Shown here piece by piece: positions 6,579-8,261 of a stretch of DNA of 8,261 nucleotides. This DNA comes from Acidimicrobiia bacterium. Its GTDB lineage: Bacteria > Actinomycetota > Acidimicrobiia > IMCC26256. The stretch's first letter is position 1. Each line of letters starts with the position of its first letter. The notes below the pieces were generated by a model. It was not told where the DNA came from. It made no database searches and saw only the letters and a program-made list of their open reading frames with translations. The translations under genes and the position numbers were made by a program. The stretch lies in assembly GCA_023262065.1 (NCBI GenBank), contig JALRDW010000217.1, forward strand, positions 1 to 8,261, written 5' to 3'.

Positions 6579-6583
6579 CAGCC

Positions 6584-7759
6584 ATGGCGTTCCGCATCAA
6601 CCGCTCGTTCCGCATCGCGCCCGGCGTGCGGTTCCGACTCAACCGGGGTTCGGTCGGCCTCACCGTGGGCAAGGGTCCGCTCAACTACACGGTGAACTCC
6701 CGCGGGCGGCGCACCGCGAGCCTCGGCATCCCCGGGACCGGCATGTACTTCCAGGACGCACGGGGCGGCGGCTCGTCCCGCCCCACGCGCCCTCGTTCGC
6801 AGCCCGCAGCCCCGGAGCCGACGCCGGCGGCCGAGCCCGAGTACATCCGCGGCACCGCGGCCGAGGCGATCGCAACCTCGTTGCGCACCCGCCGCCCCGG
6901 GTGGTTCGCACCCAGGAGCGAGAAGGCCCTCCACCGCGCCCTCGCCACGCAGGACACCCCTGCGCTCGAGGCGATCGCGGCTGCCGGCGGCCCCTCCTCC
7001 CTCGCGGCGAACGCCTTGCTCGCGATCGTGGCACCGTGCGAGGACGATGCGGGCCTCGAGCTCCGGGCCCGGGCGATCTACACCGCGCTCGCCGCCGGGG
7101 ATCCCGCGACCGACGGCTTCATCGCGAAGTACGCACCGGGCCTGCGCACCTTCGTCCCCATCACCGAGCAGGTCGGCGCCGAGTTGCCCATGAGCCGCGA
7201 CTGCCTCGCGCTCCTGTACGTGGAGACGCTGCAGGCACTCGGTCGGCTCGAGGAGGCGGCGGACTACGTGATGCACCTCGAGCGCGACGAGGTGAGCGCA
7301 CTCTCACTCGCCGAACTCTGGATCGCACTCGAACGCTGGGCCGAGGTCGTCGACCTCACCACGGGCATCACGAACGCCGACGACCTCACGGCGCTCCTGC
7401 TCGTCTACCGCGGGATCGCGTTCCGCGAGCAGGGGTACTTCGATGCGGCCCGCGAGGCCTTCCGGGCCGCGCTCCGTTCGAGGAAGCGCAGCCCGCTGGT
7501 CCGTCACCTCGCGCTGTTCGCCCGGGCGCAGTGCTCGGTCGAGCAGCGGCGTTTCGCCGCGGCACGCAAGGATCTCGAGACGATCCTCAACGAGGACCCC
7601 TCCTACGAGGGCCTGCGGGCGGCGCTGGACGCACTCGGACCGGCGCGGTCCCGCCGCTCCGACGACCCCGGACCGGAACCGGTCGAGGACGACACGGACG
7701 CATCCGACGACGAGGAGCCCGCGCCGAGTGCCGAGGGTCCGCCGACGATGCTCGAGTAG
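6584..7759 (+). CDS. DUF4236 domain protein with helical (TPR-like) repeat region
   Basis: The product has 391 residues. Residues 1-57 are a clear DUF4236 module: FRINRSFRIAPGVRFRLN, then GSVGLTVGKGPLNYTVN, then the diagnostic SLGIPGTGMYF. The module's function is not established. A Pro/Ala-rich linker follows (about 62-86). From about 90 to 350 the chain is helical and Ala/Leu-rich. Repeat-like helix pairs include LALLYVETLQALGRLEEAAD (208-227), LAELWIALERWAEVVDL (242-258), LLVYRGIAFREQGYFDAARE (272-291), and LALFARAQCSVEQRRFAAAR (309-328). The spacing and the G-x-x-x-A-A pattern resemble TPRs, suggesting protein binding. The tail (about 357-391) is acidic and Pro-rich (EDDTDASDDEE). No signal peptide or membrane segment is seen. 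Divergent from the GNAT gene and convergent with the EAL gene, with 6 bases between their stops. Role unknown. Confidence 0.85.
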   Translation: MAFRINRSFRIAPGVRFRLNRGSVGLTVGKGPLNYTVNSRGRRTASLGIPGTGMYFQDARGGGSSRPTRPRSQPAAPEPTPAAEPEYIRGTAAEAIATSLRTRRPGWFAPRSEKALHRALATQDTPALEAIAAAGGPSSLAANALLAIVAPCEDDAGLELRARAIYTALAAGDPATDGFIAKYAPGLRTFVPITEQVGAELPMSRDCLALLYVETLQALGRLEEAADYVMHLERDEVSALSLAELWIALERWAEVVDLTTGITNADDLTALLLVYRGIAFREQGYFDAAREAFRAALRSRKRSPLVRHLALFARAQCSVEQRRFAAARKDLETILNEDPSYEGLRAALDALGPARSRRSDDPGPEPVEDDTDASDDEEPAPSAEGPPTMLE

Positions 7760-7765
7760 TTCCGA

Positions 7766-8261
7766 TCAGCGACCGGCGAGCAGTTCGGCGAGCCGATCCG
7801 CCGACATCGGGCGGTGCAGGCCGTACCCCTGGCCCAACCCGACCTCGAGGGCGACGAGCGTGTCCCGCTCGGCATCGGTCTCGACCCCCTCGGCGAGGAC
7901 GCTGAGTCCGAGACTCGCGGCGACGTCGGCCTGGGCGGCGACGAGGGCCTGGGCGACCGGATCACTGTCGATCCCGGCGACGAACGACCGGTCGACCTTG
8001 ATGCCGGTGAACGGGAGGTCGCGCAGGCGCGCGAACGAGGAGTAGCCGGTGCCGAAGTCGTCGATCTCGAGGGTGAAGCCCGCGTCCCGCAGCACGCGCA
8101 GCGCGGCGAGGACCGTGGCGCCCTGCGACGCGACGCCCTCGGTCATCTCGAAGCACACGTGCCGGCGCTCGACGCCCGACCGTTCGACGATCGCCAGCAC
8201 CCGGTCCGCGACGTCGGCTTTGCCGAGGTACACGCCCGAGAGGTTGATCGCGATCCGGAAC
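7766..8261 (-). CDS. EAL-domain cyclic-di-GMP phosphodiesterase, C-terminal part (5' end outside window)
   Basis: EAL proteins hydrolyse cyclic-di-GMP to linear pGpG. About 165 codons are visible, beginning FRIAINLSG at the window edge, where NLS is the conserved Asn strand. Downstream come CFEMTE (8152-8135, metal-binding Glu), IDDFGTGYSSF (8062-8030, the DDFGTGYSS loop), IKVDRSF (catalytic Lys and Asp), AEGVET (7894-7877), and QGYGLHRPM (7831-7805). The residues normally required for metal and water activation are therefore kept in this part, suggesting an active enzyme. The EAL motif itself and any GGDEF, PAS or membrane domains lie beyond 8261. The domain ends 12 residues after RPM, so EAL is the C-terminal domain of the protein. 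The GTG at 8233 is internal, since the conserved NLSG precedes it in frame. Convergent with the DUF4236 gene. Confidence 0.92.
   Translation of the reverse strand, partial: FRIAINLSGVYLGKADVADRVLAIVERSGVERRHVCFEMTEGVASQGATVLAALRVLRDAGFTLEIDDFGTGYSSFARLRDLPFTGIKVDRSFVAGIDSDPVAQALVAAQADVAASLGLSVLAEGVETDAERDTLVALEVGLGQGYGLHRPMSADRLAELLAGR

Larger units (their letters stand above)
6491..6583. other. Divergent intergenic region between the GNAT and DUF4236 genes
   Basis: This is a 93-base gap that must hold promoters for both directions unless one lies inside a gene. On the minus strand it has the TAGTTT element described separately. Two perfect CGATCG palindromes lie at 6539-6544 and 6560-6565, 21 bases apart. 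No clear plus-strand -10/-35 pair is visible. Confidence 0.6.

Noticed and set aside
3587..6583. Open frame of nearly 1000 codons on the + strand running into the DUF4236 gene
   Set aside because: It is antisense to the oxygenase and GNAT genes, both of which have complete family motifs. The translation is Arg/Val/Asp-rich with no recognisable domain. GC-rich codon usage leaves the antisense frame free of stops. The true gene starts at 6584 with its own ribosome site.
8231..8233. GTG at 8233 as start of a short EAL protein
   Set aside because: The conserved NLSG strand of the EAL domain is encoded in frame just before it, up to the window edge, so the gene continues outside the window.
1..8261. 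Mobile elements, CRISPR, toxin-antitoxin, phage or RNA genes
   Set aside because: No transposase or integrase motifs, no regularly spaced repeats, no tRNA-like or rRNA-like sequence and no small paired ORFs were found on either strand.

Overview
The window is a very GC-rich stretch (by eye around 70% G+C, with almost every third codon position G or C). It is densely packed with short intergenic gaps and GTG starts. These traits and the protein types (SCP2-like thiolase, carotenoid oxygenase, AMP-dependent acyl-CoA synthetase, EAL protein) suggest an aerobic actinobacterium, perhaps of the Acidimicrobiia. That placement is an inference from composition and gene style, not a search result. There are no tRNA or rRNA genes, CRISPR arrays or insertion sequences, and no gene-free stretch longer than about 95 bases.

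Left end (1-1290, + strand): one open frame runs in from outside the window and encodes two unrelated pieces. The first roughly 45 codons are the catalytic-loop region of a NagZ-type beta-N-acetylhexosaminidase. After about base 138 the frame becomes an AMP-binding acyl-CoA synthetase that lacks its N-terminal part. This is the oddest thing in the window. It is either a chimeric join or a deletion fusion.

Middle (1294-4966, - strand): a compact operon reads carotenoid/stilbene-type oxygenase, then SCP2-like thiolase, then alpha/beta hydrolase. Both junctions are identical 4-base GTGA stop/start overlaps. The set looks like a catabolic module: oxidative cleavage of a conjugated double bond, CoA-dependent C-C bond cleavage, and ester hydrolysis. 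The convergent acyl-CoA synthetase could activate an acid product. The substrate cannot be read from the sequence.

Right part: a three-part protein (degenerate RsbW-like ATPase fold, GNAT acetyltransferase, conserved C-terminal domain; 5003-6490, -) lies upstream of the operon. It is divergent from a DUF4236 protein with a helical-repeat body (6584-7759, +). The 93-base gap between them holds a plausible leaderless promoter for the GNAT gene and two CGATCG palindromes exactly 21 bases apart. The right edge holds the C-terminal two-thirds of an EAL-domain cyclic-di-GMP phosphodiesterase (7766-8261, -).

No defence or mobile system is visible. The points worth following up are the left-end chimera, the three-gene oxygenase operon, and two poorly characterised domain fusions (ATPase-like/GNAT and DUF4236/helical repeat).
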